DNA of 64,000 nucleotides from assembly GCA_002298125.1 (NCBI GenBank), contig DBMJ01000015.1:62001-126000 (forward strand). Direction: 5' to 3'. Shown here one piece after another: positions 34,953 to 44,009 of the stretch. The notes beneath the pieces were generated by a model, which did not search any database, was not told the origin of the DNA, and saw only the letters and a program-made list of their open reading frames with translations. The stretch comes from Clostridium sp. UBA701. Lineage in GTDB: Bacteria > Bacillota > Clostridia > Clostridiales > Clostridiaceae. The position numbers and the translations under genes were made by a program. Positions within the stretch are counted from its first letter, which is position 1, and each line of letters opens with the position of its first letter.

Positions 34953-36677
34953 CTATATACTGCAGGCTTCATTAATAATCTCCATAATGTCCTTGGAGAA
35001 CTTATCCATTTTCTGCTCTGCTTTATGTGATGTAGAATCCCATACTGAAAGATAAACCTTCATTTTAGGCTCTGTTCCAGATGGCCTAACTACAAACCAT
35101 GATTCATCCTCCAGTACAAATTTAAGCACATTTGACTTTGGAAGATCAATATACCTCTCCTCAATAGTCAATAGGTTCTTCTCGAGGCTCAATTTGTAAT
35201 CAAGTTTCTTAACTATTTTACTATCTCCCACTTCTAAAGTCATGGAGTGTCTTAAGTACTCCATAATGCCTTGGATTTTTTCTGCCCCAAGCTTACCCTC
35301 AAGCTCCATGGAAATTAAATTTTCTTTGTAATATCCATAGCTTTCATAGAGTTCATTTAATGCATCATAAAGATTCATACCTCTAAGCTTATAGTACAAT
35401 GCCATTTCACTAATAAGCAGGGAAGCGCTTACTGCATCCTTGTCTCTTACAAAGTCTCCTGCAAGATAACCATAGCTTTCTTCAAAACCAAATAGATATT
35501 TATAAGAGTTATCTTCATTGAATTCCTTTATCTTTTCACCTATGTATTTAAACCCTGTAAGCACATTGATTAAGCTAACGTTATAGTCATCAGTAATCTT
35601 TTTTACCATGTCTGTCGTAACTATAGTTTTTATAACTGCTGCATTATCAGGTAAAATATCCTGCTCCTTTAATGAACTGAGGATATAATTAGTAATAAGT
35701 ACTCCTGTTTGATTGCCTGTTAATATTTTATAATCACCACAGCTATCCTTAACTACTACCCCAATCCTATCACAATCTGGATCAGTACCAAAAATTATGT
35801 CTGGTTCACTGTCTTTTGCCAGGTTCAATGCAATGCTAAACACTCTAGAATCCTCAGGATTTGGATAGGTGGCAGTAGGAAAATTTCCATTAGGCCCTTC
35901 CTGTTCCTTCACCACTTGAACCCTTGAAAATCCAAGCTCTTGTAATATCCTTCTCACTGGTATGTTGCCTGACCCGTGAATTGGAGTATAAATAATACTT
36001 AGCTCTGAGGCATGGTTTTTTATCATATCTTTTCTAATTGCTAATGACTTTACTAATTCATAATAATCATTATCAATAGATTCAGTGATAATATGAATCT
36101 TATTATCTCCTTCTTCAGAAAACTTAACTTTTGAAAAATCATCTATGTTCTCAATGCAGTTATATATTTCTTTTGCAACTTTATCTGTAATTTGTCCACC
36201 ATCGCAGCCATATACCTTGTAACCATTATATTCCTTGGGGTTATGGGAAGCTGTAATTACTATGCCTGCCTTACAGCTAAGCCTCCTTACTCCAAAGGAA
36301 ATCATTGGAGTTGGACGTAAGGAAGGATATAATTCTACCTCTATACCATTAGCAGATAATACCCTTGCGGAAATTTCAGAAAATTCCTTCGACATGTTCC
36401 TAGAATCATAACCTATGCAAACCCTTACTACTTCATTTTTGTAGGTTAGATTTAAGTAATCAGCAAGCCCTTGAGTAGCCTTTGAAACAGTATAAATGTT
36501 CATTCTATTAGTACCAGCACCAATTTTCCCACGCAGTCCACCTGTGCCGAACTCTAGTTCTTTATAAAATCTATCCTCTACTTCCTTTTCATCTTTTATC
36601 TCTTTGATTTCATTTTTGATCTCTTGAGAAATATATGGTGAGTTAAGCCACCTGTCTAATTGCTCTGTATAGCTCAT
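34953..36677 (-). CDS. Phosphoglucomutase/phosphomannomutase family enzyme
   Basis: A 574-residue alpha-D-phosphohexomutase, interconverting hexose 1- and 6-phosphates. The phosphoserine loop is ITASHNPKEYNG (Ser144), the metal loop GTDPDCDRIGV, the sugar loop FGFEESYGYL, and the phosphate-binding loop RPSGTEPKMKVY near the C-terminus. Length and motif spacing match the PgcA type of Firmicutes. The ATG at 36677 has GAGGAGG upstream. It begins the galU group. Confidence 0.95.
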   Translation of the reverse strand: MSYTEQLDRWLNSPYISQEIKNEIKEIKDEKEVEDRFYKELEFGTGGLRGKIGAGTNRMNIYTVSKATQGLADYLNLTYKNEVVRVCIGYDSRNMSKEFSEISARVLSANGIEVELYPSLRPTPMISFGVRRLSCKAGIVITASHNPKEYNGYKVYGCDGGQITDKVAKEIYNCIENIDDFSKVKFSEEGDNKIHIITESIDNDYYELVKSLAIRKDMIKNHASELSIIYTPIHGSGNIPVRRILQELGFSRVQVVKEQEGPNGNFPTATYPNPEDSRVFSIALNLAKDSEPDIIFGTDPDCDRIGVVVKDSCGDYKILTGNQTGVLITNYILSSLKEQDILPDNAAVIKTIVTTDMVKKITDDYNVSLINVLTGFKYIGEKIKEFNEDNSYKYLFGFEESYGYLAGDFVRDKDAVSASLLISEMALYYKLRGMNLYDALNELYESYGYYKENLISMELEGKLGAEKIQGIMEYLRHSMTLEVGDSKIVKKLDYKLSLEKNLLTIEERYIDLPKSNVLKFVLEDESWFVVRPSGTEPKMKVYLSVWDSTSHKAEQKMDKFSKDIMEIINEACSI

Positions 36678-36794
36678 GCTATTCCTCCTCACATTTTACT
36701 AATTCCATTACCATTATACTATAATTTAAAAAATCCAACTACTTTTAACTACACCAATATAAATATTATGTATAATTTCCTCTCAAATAAAAAA

Positions 36795-36811
36795 GCCGGT
36801 GGTTAACCGGC
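36795..36811 (-). terminator. Terminator after rplY
   Basis: GC-rich stem GCCGGT / ACCGGC with a 5-base loop, followed on the minus strand by TTTTTTATT. Confidence 0.87.
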
Positions 36812-36818
36812 ATTATAA

Positions 36819-37439
36819 CTAAACATTTTCTGTTTTGCTTGCTGTATTAATCTCTACTATCATAGGACTACTTTCAACTGGTTCTATTTCTCTTGTATTT
36901 CCTAATGAAACTGATGCTATTACTGTACTTAAATCATCTATAACAGAGATTTCCCTTGAGAATTCTATATCCCTCAATTTGATAACAGAACCTAGCTCTA
37001 ATTGAGCTACATTAATATCAATATGCCTTGGTAGGCTTTCTGGCTTACATTGAAGCTTTATACTATTTTTTTCCTTCTGAAGTATTATACCTTTCTTTGT
37101 AATACTTTCTTCTCCCATAAAAAAGATAGGAACTTCTGTGCTTATTATCTTAGCTTCACTGGTGTCTTCCATGTCTATATGCATTATCTTATGGTTTACT
37201 GGATCCCGCTGTACTTCCTTTAGAAGACCAGAATAATTTTTCCCATCAATCTCTATATTCATCAGTCCATGTTCACCATTTTTATGTATTCCCTTACTAA
37301 GTTCCATTTCTCCTATTTCAAAGAGAATATTACTCATATTTCTACCATACAATACACCTGGAACCTTTCCTTCTCTTCTAAGTTTTCTGCTATCGTGAAT
37401 AGCTTTTTTATTTCTAGGCATAGCTTTAATATTTTCCAT
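36819..37439 (-). CDS. rplY: 50S ribosomal protein L25 / general stress protein Ctc
   Basis: A 206-residue two-domain L25 (TL5/Ctc type) that binds 5S rRNA. The N-terminal domain has REGKVPGVLYG and QRDPVNHKIMHIDM, and the C-terminal beta domain covers about residues 95-190. The long Ctc form is typical of Gram-positives, where it is often stress-induced. Ribosome binding site GGAGGG. Monocistronic, with its own terminator. Confidence 0.94.
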   Translation of the reverse strand: MENIKAMPRNKKAIHDSRKLRREGKVPGVLYGRNMSNILFEIGEMELSKGIHKNGEHGLMNIEIDGKNYSGLLKEVQRDPVNHKIMHIDMEDTSEAKIISTEVPIFFMGEESITKKGIILQKEKNSIKLQCKPESLPRHIDINVAQLELGSVIKLRDIEFSREISVIDDLSTVIASVSLGNTREIEPVESSPMIVEINTASKTENV

Positions 37440-37633
37440 AATTATCCCTCCTACCTGTTATATTATTGCCAACACCATGATTATTTATACAGGGTAGAGG
37501 GAAAGCAGTAGTAATAAATGTGTAATTACAGCAATATCCCTATGAATTTGTAATTTATTTATATTAATTTACATTTTTTATAAATATTCATTGCTATAAA
37601 TAATTATTACTGGAAACTATTTTTATTTTATTA

Positions 37634-37662
37634 TTGCATTTACATATCATATAACTTATAAT
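37634..37662 (+). promoter_or_regulatory. Sigma-A promoter of speA
   Basis: TTGCAT (37634-37639), a 17-base spacer and TATAAT (37657-37662). The expected transcript would have a leader of roughly 80 bases. Confidence 0.75.
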
Positions 37663-37689
37663 TATATTGTTTTTAACGAAAGTCCTTGT

Positions 37690-37710
37690 AATGCTTGAAA
37701 CACAAGCATT
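37690..37710 (+). other. Leader stem-loop upstream of speA
   Basis: 8-bp perfect inverted repeat AATGCTTG / CAAGCATT with a 5-base loop, in the predicted 5' leader and about 20 bases before the ribosome binding site. Possible operator or RNA regulatory hairpin. Confidence 0.45.
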
Positions 37711-37748
37711 ATTAATATACAATTTTTGAAAGAAGGTGCTATATTAAG

Positions 37749-39239
37749 GTGTACAGATTAGATCAAGATGAAACTCCACTATTTGATGCTTTAATGGAAT
37801 ACGTAAATAGACAAACTATTCCTTTTCATGTGCCTGGTCACAAAAAAGGTGTAGGTATAGACCCAGAGTTTAAGGCTTTTATTGGTGAAAATCCATTTAA
37901 AATAGATGTAACAGTCTTTAAACTGGTTGATAGCCTTCACCACCCAACTGGTCCTATTAAAAAAGCACAAGAATTAGCAGCTGATGCATATGGTTCAGAT
38001 GCCAGCTTTTTCTCCATTCATGGTACCTCCGGTGCTATACAGGCAATGATACTTTCTGTTGTAACAGATGGTGATAAGATAATAATACCTAGGAATGTTC
38101 ATAAGTCTATAACTGCTGGTATTATATTAAGTGGTGCCATACCCGTATATATGCAGCCTGAATTGGATAAACAAGTAGGAATAGCTCACGGAGTTTCTCC
38201 TAAAACTGTAGAAGAAACCTTAAAACAGCACCCAGATGCAAAGGCAGTATTAATTATCAACCCTACTTATTATGGAGTTGCTACAGACATAAAGACTATA
38301 GCAGAAATAGTGCACAGTTACGATATTCCTTTAATAGTAGATGAAGCTCATGGCCCACATTTAGGTTTTAACGATAAGCTACCTATATCTGCAATGGAAG
38401 CTGGTGCTGATATATGTTCTCAAAGTACTCATAAGATTATTGGAGCTATGACTCAAGGTTCTTTACTTCAAGTAAGAGAAGGCAGAATAGACGTACCCAA
38501 AGTTCAACAGGTATTAAATATCCTTCAAACTACTTCTCCTTCTTATATATTGATGGCTTCTTTAGATTGTGCTAGAAGACAAATTGCTCTCCATGGTGAG
38601 GAGCTCCTAGATAAGACTATAGCACTGGCTAATTATGCAAGGAAAGAGATAAATGAAATACCGGGTTTTTATTGTTTTGGTGAAGAGGTACTAGGAAAAG
38701 AAGGCTGTTTTGCCTTTGACCCAACAAAGATTACAATTAACTGTAGAGAACTAGGAATTACCGGCTTTGATTTGGATATGATATTATCTAATAAGTATCA
38801 CATCCAGATGGAACTTTCAGATCTTTATAATGTACTTGCAGTTGGCTCATTTGGAGATACTATTGAAACCATCAATGCCCTTTTAGAAGCTCTAAGGGAA
38901 ATAAGCAGCGATTATTATGGAAAAGGTCATAAAAAGTCTGATTTTATTGACATACCTGATATTCCTGAACAAATTCAAATACCTAGAGAAGCCTTTACCA
39001 GTGCTAAGACATCTATACTTTTAAATAAGAGTATAGGTATGATTAGTGGTGAATTTTTAATGGCTTATCCTCCAGGTATTCCAATCCTTTGCCCTGGAGA
39101 ACGTATTACTAAAGAAATTGTTCAATATGTGCAGAGATTAAAGGATACAGGACTCTACGTTCAGGGAACTGAGGATCCAAAAGTGGAATATATAAAAGTT
39201 GTTAAAGAAGAAGATGCAGTATATATAAATGTTGAATAA
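37749..39239 (+). CDS. speA: Orn/Lys/Arg decarboxylase-family PLP enzyme
   Basis: A 496-residue fold-I PLP decarboxylase of the compact Gram-positive type (SpeA/YaaO/Cad). It shows IPFHVPGHKKGVGID near the start, DEAHGPHLGF, and the PLP lysine in QSTHKIIGAMTQGS (Lys229), then the C-terminal domain with YPPGIPILCPGE. Arginine to agmatine is the usual activity in Firmicutes, but lysine or ornithine cannot be excluded. The start is GTG at 37749 with AGAAGG about 12 bases upstream. Monocistronic. Confidence 0.92.
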   Translation: MYRLDQDETPLFDALMEYVNRQTIPFHVPGHKKGVGIDPEFKAFIGENPFKIDVTVFKLVDSLHHPTGPIKKAQELAADAYGSDASFFSIHGTSGAIQAMILSVVTDGDKIIIPRNVHKSITAGIILSGAIPVYMQPELDKQVGIAHGVSPKTVEETLKQHPDAKAVLIINPTYYGVATDIKTIAEIVHSYDIPLIVDEAHGPHLGFNDKLPISAMEAGADICSQSTHKIIGAMTQGSLLQVREGRIDVPKVQQVLNILQTTSPSYILMASLDCARRQIALHGEELLDKTIALANYARKEINEIPGFYCFGEEVLGKEGCFAFDPTKITINCRELGITGFDLDMILSNKYHIQMELSDLYNVLAVGSFGDTIETINALLEALREISSDYYGKGHKKSDFIDIPDIPEQIQIPREAFTSAKTSILLNKSIGMISGEFLMAYPPGIPILCPGERITKEIVQYVQRLKDTGLYVQGTEDPKVEYIKVVKEEDAVYINVE

Positions 39240-39242
39240 AAC

Positions 39243-39271
39243 AAAAGAGTGGAAATTAAATCCACTCTTTT
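39243..39271. terminator. Bidirectional terminator between speA and the M18 aminopeptidase
   Basis: 11-bp stem AAAAGAGTGGA / TCCACTCTTTT, 7-base loop, T-rich on both strands. Confidence 0.88.
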
Positions 39272-39275
39272 TGTT

Positions 39276-40703
39276 TTAGCCTTCTAATAAGAAAGCATAA
39301 TATGCTCTTGTAGTTTCATAGATATCAGCTTTGCTTGCTATTTCCCATGGAGCATGCATATTCTGTAATGCCACACCACAGTCTATAACCTCCATACCAT
39401 ATTCTGCAAGGATGTATGCTATGGTTCCACCGCCGCCTTGATCTACCTTTCCAAGCTCTGCAGTTTGCCAACTTACATTATGTTTTTCCATAATGCTTCT
39501 AAGCTCTGCTATATATTCAGGGTTAGCATCGTTACATCCACCCTTACCTCTAGCACCAGTATATTTATTAAATACTATGCCCTTACCAAAGTAAGCTGTA
39601 TTCTTTCTTTCCATAACAGAAGGATAGTTTGGATCATAAGCTGCACTTACATCTGAGGATAACATTTTTGAATTTGCTAAGCATCTTCTTAAGCTTAAAT
39701 CACTATACTTACCTGTTAAATTGATTATTTCAGCTACTACATTCTCAAAGAATTTTGAATGCATACCAGTAGCACCAATGCTTCCAACCTCTTCCTTGTC
39801 CACAAATAAAGCTACACAGGTTTTGTCAGTAGATTTTAGCATTGAAATGGCTTCATATGAAGTATATGCACAAACTCTATCATCATGACCGTAAGCCATA
39901 ACCATGCTCTTATCTAAACCATAATCTCTTGCATTTCCAGCTGGCACTATTTCTAACTCTGCTGACACAAAGTCCTCTTCAACCATACCATATTTTTCGT
40001 TAAGGATTCTTAGGATATGCTGCTTTACTCTATCCTTTGCCTCTTTATCTTCTATTGGCATGGAACCAACCAGTAAGTTCAGATCTTCTCCCTCGATACC
40101 CTTGTCCAGTTTTTTCTGCATCTGGTCTGCAGATAAATGGATTAGTAAGTCTGATATACCAATAACCGGTTCTGTCTCCTCTTCTCCTATTACCACATCT
40201 ATTAAGCTTCCGTCTTTCTTAGCAATAACACCATGTATTGCAAGTGGTATAGTTACCCACTGGTATTTTTTAATTCCACCATAGTAGTGAGTCTCCATCA
40301 TTGCTAAGTCAGTATCTTCATATAGTGGGTTTTGTTTTAAATCAAGACGTGGTGAGTCTACATGAGCTCCCAAAATCTTTAGTCCCTTTTCCATTGGTTC
40401 TTTTCCTATTAGGAACATAGCTAGAGTCTTACCTTTGTTGTTAGCGTATACTTTGTCTCCAGCCTTAAGAGTTTTTCCATCTCTAATAATATCTTCTAGA
40501 TTTTTATACCCTTCTTTTTCTGCTAAAGCTATGAATTCGTTTACGCATTCCCTCTCAGTTTTACACTTAGACATAAAACTCTTATATCTTTCACTAAGGG
40601 AAAAAACCTTTTCAACTTCTTCCTTGTTATATTTGTCCCAAGCATATTCATATTTCTTGGTCAAATCAGGTGTCTGAGTTTTTTTCTCTTTCTTTACTGC
40701 CAT
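39276..40703 (-). CDS. M18-family aminopeptidase
   Basis: A 475-residue dinuclear zinc aminopeptidase of the aspartyl-aminopeptidase type. Metal and catalytic motifs are GAHVDSPRLDLKQ (His, Asp), FVDKEEVGSIGATG (Glu pair), AYDPNYP and a late His in NMHAPWE. Cytoplasmic; removes N-terminal acidic or other residues from peptides. The ATG at 40703 has AGGAGGG upstream. It follows corA after a 68-base gap. Confidence 0.94.
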   Translation of the reverse strand: MAVKKEKKTQTPDLTKKYEYAWDKYNKEEVEKVFSLSERYKSFMSKCKTERECVNEFIALAEKEGYKNLEDIIRDGKTLKAGDKVYANNKGKTLAMFLIGKEPMEKGLKILGAHVDSPRLDLKQNPLYEDTDLAMMETHYYGGIKKYQWVTIPLAIHGVIAKKDGSLIDVVIGEEETEPVIGISDLLIHLSADQMQKKLDKGIEGEDLNLLVGSMPIEDKEAKDRVKQHILRILNEKYGMVEEDFVSAELEIVPAGNARDYGLDKSMVMAYGHDDRVCAYTSYEAISMLKSTDKTCVALFVDKEEVGSIGATGMHSKFFENVVAEIINLTGKYSDLSLRRCLANSKMLSSDVSAAYDPNYPSVMERKNTAYFGKGIVFNKYTGARGKGGCNDANPEYIAELRSIMEKHNVSWQTAELGKVDQGGGGTIAYILAEYGMEVIDCGVALQNMHAPWEIASKADIYETTRAYYAFLLEG

Positions 40704-40771
40704 AACTAGCCCTCCTATAATCAAATATACAAATACATTTTACTTCAAATATTCAAAAAATACAAATTAAT

Positions 40772-41710
40772 TCACAACCACTTCTTCTTATTAAACAAAA
40801 GTATTAACAATAAACTTATAGCTAGCATTATGCCAAGTACATAATAATACCCGTAGTCCCAATCCACAAAGGGTATGTGCTTTACATTCATACCATACAT
40901 ACTGCTTATTAGATTTAAAGGTAGGAATATGGTTGCAATAACTGTAAATATCTTTAATAGACCGTTAGTTTTATTTGCTATTTCAGACTCAAAGGCCTCT
41001 CTAACTAGAGCAAGATCCTGTACCAGGCTTTCTAAAGCTAGCATCAGTTTTTCAATTTTTTGGGTAATACTTATAAAGTATATTAGATTATCTGAATCAA
41101 TTATTGAGTTATCATTATTCACTAAGCTTTCTCCAATATACATAAGCGGGCTTAAATATTTTCGCACCTTATAGACCTGACGTCTTAGGTGTATTAACTC
41201 TATAATTTGTTCTTCCTTAGGAGCTTTTAAAATACTTATCTCTATCTTGTCTGCCTCAGCTTCTAACTGAGAAATAACATGATAATTGCTTATAATAACC
41301 CTATCTAGTAAATAATAAAAAAAGATGGATGGTACGGGTTTCTCTTTAATAATGAAACAATTCTTTGAGTTATAAATATCCTCCAACAGTTCTTCAAGTA
41401 TTTTAAAGTCTTCCTTGTATACTGTTATTATATAATCTTTGCTTATAAAAACATTTAATTCTTTGGGAACAACATAATCTTCTTCAAAAGATAAAACGTT
41501 TAAAACTAGAAAGGTATATCCATAAAAAAAATTAATCTTTGAAGGCTGTTTATAGTCTTCGCATTCTCTTAAGCACTCTTCATCTAACACCATAAATGTC
41601 TTTAAGCTATTAAGCTCAGATACATGTAAACTAAACCAGTAGTTTGACTTTCCAAACTCCCATTCTTCTGAGACATCTTTAAAATTATTCCTTAAGTCAT
41701 ATACCTGCAT
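40772..41710 (-). CDS. corA: CorA-family magnesium/divalent cation transporter
   Basis: A 312-residue membrane protein with a long cytoplasmic domain (about residues 1-245), two C-terminal transmembrane helices, and the pore signature YGMN between them (SSMYGMNVKHIPF). The final KKKWL basic tail is typical. Homopentameric Mg2+ uptake is the expected role, although some CorA-like proteins move Zn2+ or Co2+. It follows hprK by 57 bases. Confidence 0.93.
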   Translation of the reverse strand: MQVYDLRNNFKDVSEEWEFGKSNYWFSLHVSELNSLKTFMVLDEECLRECEDYKQPSKINFFYGYTFLVLNVLSFEEDYVVPKELNVFISKDYIITVYKEDFKILEELLEDIYNSKNCFIIKEKPVPSIFFYYLLDRVIISNYHVISQLEAEADKIEISILKAPKEEQIIELIHLRRQVYKVRKYLSPLMYIGESLVNNDNSIIDSDNLIYFISITQKIEKLMLALESLVQDLALVREAFESEIANKTNGLLKIFTVIATIFLPLNLISSMYGMNVKHIPFVDWDYGYYYVLGIMLAISLLLILLFNKKKWL

Positions 41711-41767
41711 ATCTGATTCCTTTCAGAAACGTATTCAGATATTATTTTTCACCTTATGTTTAGTTTA

Positions 41768-42685
41768 TTATTCATGCTGTCGGTTTTCTCCTAGCATTCG
41801 ATTGTTTATAGTATCCACAGGAGTAGTTTTAGAAACTAAACTATACCTAAAGTTCACTGCAGCAGCCTCAATTATAACTGCTAAGTTTCTTCCTGGTCTT
41901 ATAGGAAGAGTAACTTTCTTTACAGGGACATTTAGTATTTCCATATATTCCGTATCTATCCCTAATCGATCATAATCATCCTCTGCATTCCAGTGTTTTA
42001 ATGCTATTACCATATGTATTGTCTTTTCATTTAACACAGAGCTTAGTCCATAAAGAGCTGGGACATCAATAATTCCAAGCCCCCGTACCTCCATCATTCC
42101 CTGAGTTATAAAGGGTGCCTTTCCCTTCAATATCCCTTCTACCTCTTTTATCTCCACAGAATCATCAGCCACAAGACGATGTCCACGTTTAATTAGTTCA
42201 AGGGCTGTCTCGCTCTTACCTATACCACTCTCCCCTGTTATAAGAATTCCTATACCATAAACATCTACCAATACTCCATGTAATCTCGTCTCATCTGCCA
42301 ATTTATCATCTAAATAGTTCATAAGCTTACTTATGAATCTGGTTGATAATTCATTAGTTCTAAGTACCCATTTATTGTGATTTCTCGCATTTTCCATAAA
42401 CTCTAGATGTGGCTCTAAACCTCTACAAACTATAATACAGGGCATAGTAAACTGAAAAAAATTCAAAAGCCTTAGACTTCTAAGGTTTGAAGAGAGATTT
42501 TCCAAGTAACTCCACTCTGCCATACCTACAATTTGAACTCTTTGATTGGCAAAATAATCATAAAAGCCTGCAAATTGTAATCCTGGACGATTGATATCAC
42601 TTACACTTATAGTATTGGTATCCTTTCCTGGTACAAGAACCTCAAGCTTAAGATCCTCAATTAAATTTTCTACCTTAACACTCAT
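41768..42685 (-). CDS. hprK: HPr kinase/phosphorylase
   Basis: Phosphorylates HPr on Ser46 and thereby controls carbon catabolite repression in Firmicutes. The 305-residue protein has an N-terminal regulatory domain (about 1-130), Walker A GESGIGKSE (151-159), the catalytic HRLVADDSVEI, the HPrK signature EVRGLGIIDVPALYG, and VTLPIRPGRNLAVIIEAAA in the C-terminal region. It follows the 6S RNA terminator and precedes corA. Confidence 0.97.
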   Translation of the reverse strand: MSVKVENLIEDLKLEVLVPGKDTNTISVSDINRPGLQFAGFYDYFANQRVQIVGMAEWSYLENLSSNLRSLRLLNFFQFTMPCIIVCRGLEPHLEFMENARNHNKWVLRTNELSTRFISKLMNYLDDKLADETRLHGVLVDVYGIGILITGESGIGKSETALELIKRGHRLVADDSVEIKEVEGILKGKAPFITQGMMEVRGLGIIDVPALYGLSSVLNEKTIHMVIALKHWNAEDDYDRLGIDTEYMEILNVPVKKVTLPIRPGRNLAVIIEAAAVNFRYSLVSKTTPVDTINNRMLGENRQHE

Positions 42686-42729
42686 GATTTCACCTCAAAA
42701 TCTATTAATACTTAAAATTAATTCTAAAA

Positions 42730-42756
42730 AAACCACAAGTATTCTACTTGTGGTTT
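42730..42756 (-). terminator. Terminator of the 6S RNA gene
   Basis: 11-bp stem AAACCACAAGT / ACTTGTGGTTT with a 5-base loop, followed on the minus strand by seven T. Confidence 0.92.
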
Positions 42757-42766
42757 AAATTCATTG

Positions 42767-42957
42767 TGTCCCCAAAATGCCGCCGTACTTATATGCTCAC
42801 ACCCGCACTAACGCAGGTGGGTCCTTCGCACTGTCTTTCTGCCTACTTCTATCTAATTACTATTATCTAGTAGGAAGCTTGACATCTTTACAGTTATTGA
42901 AAATCCCTTAAATATTATGTCGGTTGAACTTATAAGCCTTACAAACATCTCAGGTTG
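42767..42957 (-). ncRNA. ssrS: 6S RNA
   Basis: The minus strand reads CCTGAGATGTTTGTAAGG at the 5' end and GGCGGCATTTTGGGG at the 3' end, closely matching the closing-stem segments of E. coli 6S RNA (CUGAGAUGUUCGCAAG and GCGGCGGCAUCUCGG). The two ends pair over nine base pairs including wobbles. About 190 bases, with a promoter upstream and a strong terminator downstream, and no open reading frame. 6S RNA binds sigma-A RNA polymerase and dampens transcription in stationary phase. The exact ends are estimated. Confidence 0.9.
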
Positions 42958-42966
42958 ATTATATTT

Positions 42967-42994
42967 ATATTATATCAGATGGGCAATAAATTAC
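42967..42994 (-). promoter_or_regulatory. Promoter of the 6S RNA gene
   Basis: On the minus strand TTGTAA, a 16-base spacer and TATAAT, ending about 10 bases before the predicted 6S RNA 5' end. A second TATAAT lies 4 bases further on. Confidence 0.65.
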
Positions 42995-43004
42995 AAGTGG
43001 AAAA

Positions 43005-43586
43005 TCATTCTTCATCTAGTAGCTCACTACTGAATTTTCTGCCTAAATCAAAAACCTCTTCCATTGCTTTATCATTGAGCCTTAATGGAATCTTATCCGT
43101 ATTTGTTATCAACACTTTACCGTATAACTCTGTATTAGTAATGCCAAAAACGTATTGAGTTGTCTTCTCTAAGCTCTCAAACATATTTGGATACATAACA
43201 CCAGCAGTAGAGAGAAGTATTCCTCTTTTTTTTCTGGAATTACTCATAGCCTTATATACGTATTTTTCACTCCAAAAAACTTGCATTCTATCTATTATGG
43301 CTTTCATTGGAGCAGGATAGTTTCCGAAGTAGAGTGGTGAGGCTATTACAATATTGCTGCATTTTCTTATGAGATTATAAAGCTCTGTCATATCATCTTG
43401 AAATACACAGACGCCCTTGTTTTTCCTGCAATACTTGCAGTCTATGCAAGGTTTAACACTCTTCTCATAAGGATAAACAACCTGGCTTAACACCCCTGCC
43501 CCCTTTAAAAAAGTATCCAATAATAAAGAGGTATTGCCTTTTTTATTTGGAGAAGCGTTAATTACTAATAGACTATTATCTAACAT
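43005..43586 (-). CDS. Flavodoxin-like NAD(P)H-dependent reductase with cysteine cluster
   Basis: A 193-residue flavodoxin-fold oxidoreductase: INASPNKKGNTSLLLDTFL gives the FMN phosphate loop, and SPLYFGNYPAPMKAIIDR the second flavin contact. A CIDCKYCRKNKGVC segment (about residues 47-60) could bind a metal or Fe-S cluster, as in iron-sulfur flavoproteins. The electron donor and acceptor are unknown. It starts 3 bases after the stop of the acidic protein upstream. Confidence 0.85.
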   Translation of the reverse strand: MLDNSLLVINASPNKKGNTSLLLDTFLKGAGVLSQVVYPYEKSVKPCIDCKYCRKNKGVCVFQDDMTELYNLIRKCSNIVIASPLYFGNYPAPMKAIIDRMQVFWSEKYVYKAMSNSRKKRGILLSTAGVMYPNMFESLEKTTQYVFGITNTELYGKVLITNTDKIPLRLNDKAMEEVFDLGRKFSSELLDEE

Positions 43587-43589
43587 GTT

Positions 43590-43988
43590 TTACTTTTCAA
43601 GCTCTTCAAGTACTTCCTCTAGTTCAACCTCTGCATCCTTTAAGGTGAATACTGCAGTGAAGTCATCTAGGCCATAATCTTCCTTATCTATTTCGTAAGA
43701 TACAAACTGTACATCAACTTCAATTTCATCCATAAGCTCCTCCATGATTTCACCAACGGTATCAACCGCAAGGTCACTTAAATATGGAATGAAAAATTCT
43801 TCAACCCAGGTATCTCCTTCTTCTTCATCTCCACTTTCATCGTTGGCATAGGCGTGAGCCGCAGCAACCTCATCTTCGTCGAATTCATAGGTAAAATTAA
43901 GCACTAAAACATTGTCTTTATATGGCTGTTCTTCAATATTACTTATTCCGTTGTCTTTTAGATATGCAATGATTTTATTTTTATCCAT
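43590..43988 (-). CDS. Acidic protein of unknown function
   Basis: A 132-residue, strongly acidic soluble protein not recognised by me. It begins MDKNKIIAYLKDNGISNIEEQ and holds several runs of Glu/Asp, including a cluster near residues 50-65 and a coiled-coil-like C-terminus (VELEEVLEELEK). No cysteine is visible. The ATG at 43988 has GGAAGG 8 bases upstream; a GTG at 43997 overlaps that site. It lies between the DUF1292 protein and the flavodoxin-like reductase, in what looks like one operon starting at fprA. Confidence 0.7.
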   Translation of the reverse strand: MDKNKIIAYLKDNGISNIEEQPYKDNVLVLNFTYEFDEDEVAAAHAYANDESGDEEEGDTWVEEFFIPYLSDLAVDTVGEIMEELMDEIEVDVQFVSYEIDKEDYGLDDFTAVFTLKDAEVELEEVLEELEK

Positions 43989-44009
43989 ACTTTTCACCTT
44001 CCCTTGTTC

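Larger units (their letters stand above)
37440..37748. other. AT-rich intergenic region between divergent rplY and speA
   Basis: About 309 bases without a gene. It holds the speA promoter (37634-37662), a leader stem-loop (37690-37710) and presumably the rplY promoter on the other strand, which I could not place. No open reading frame or conserved RNA fold was recognised in the rest. Confidence 0.6.
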
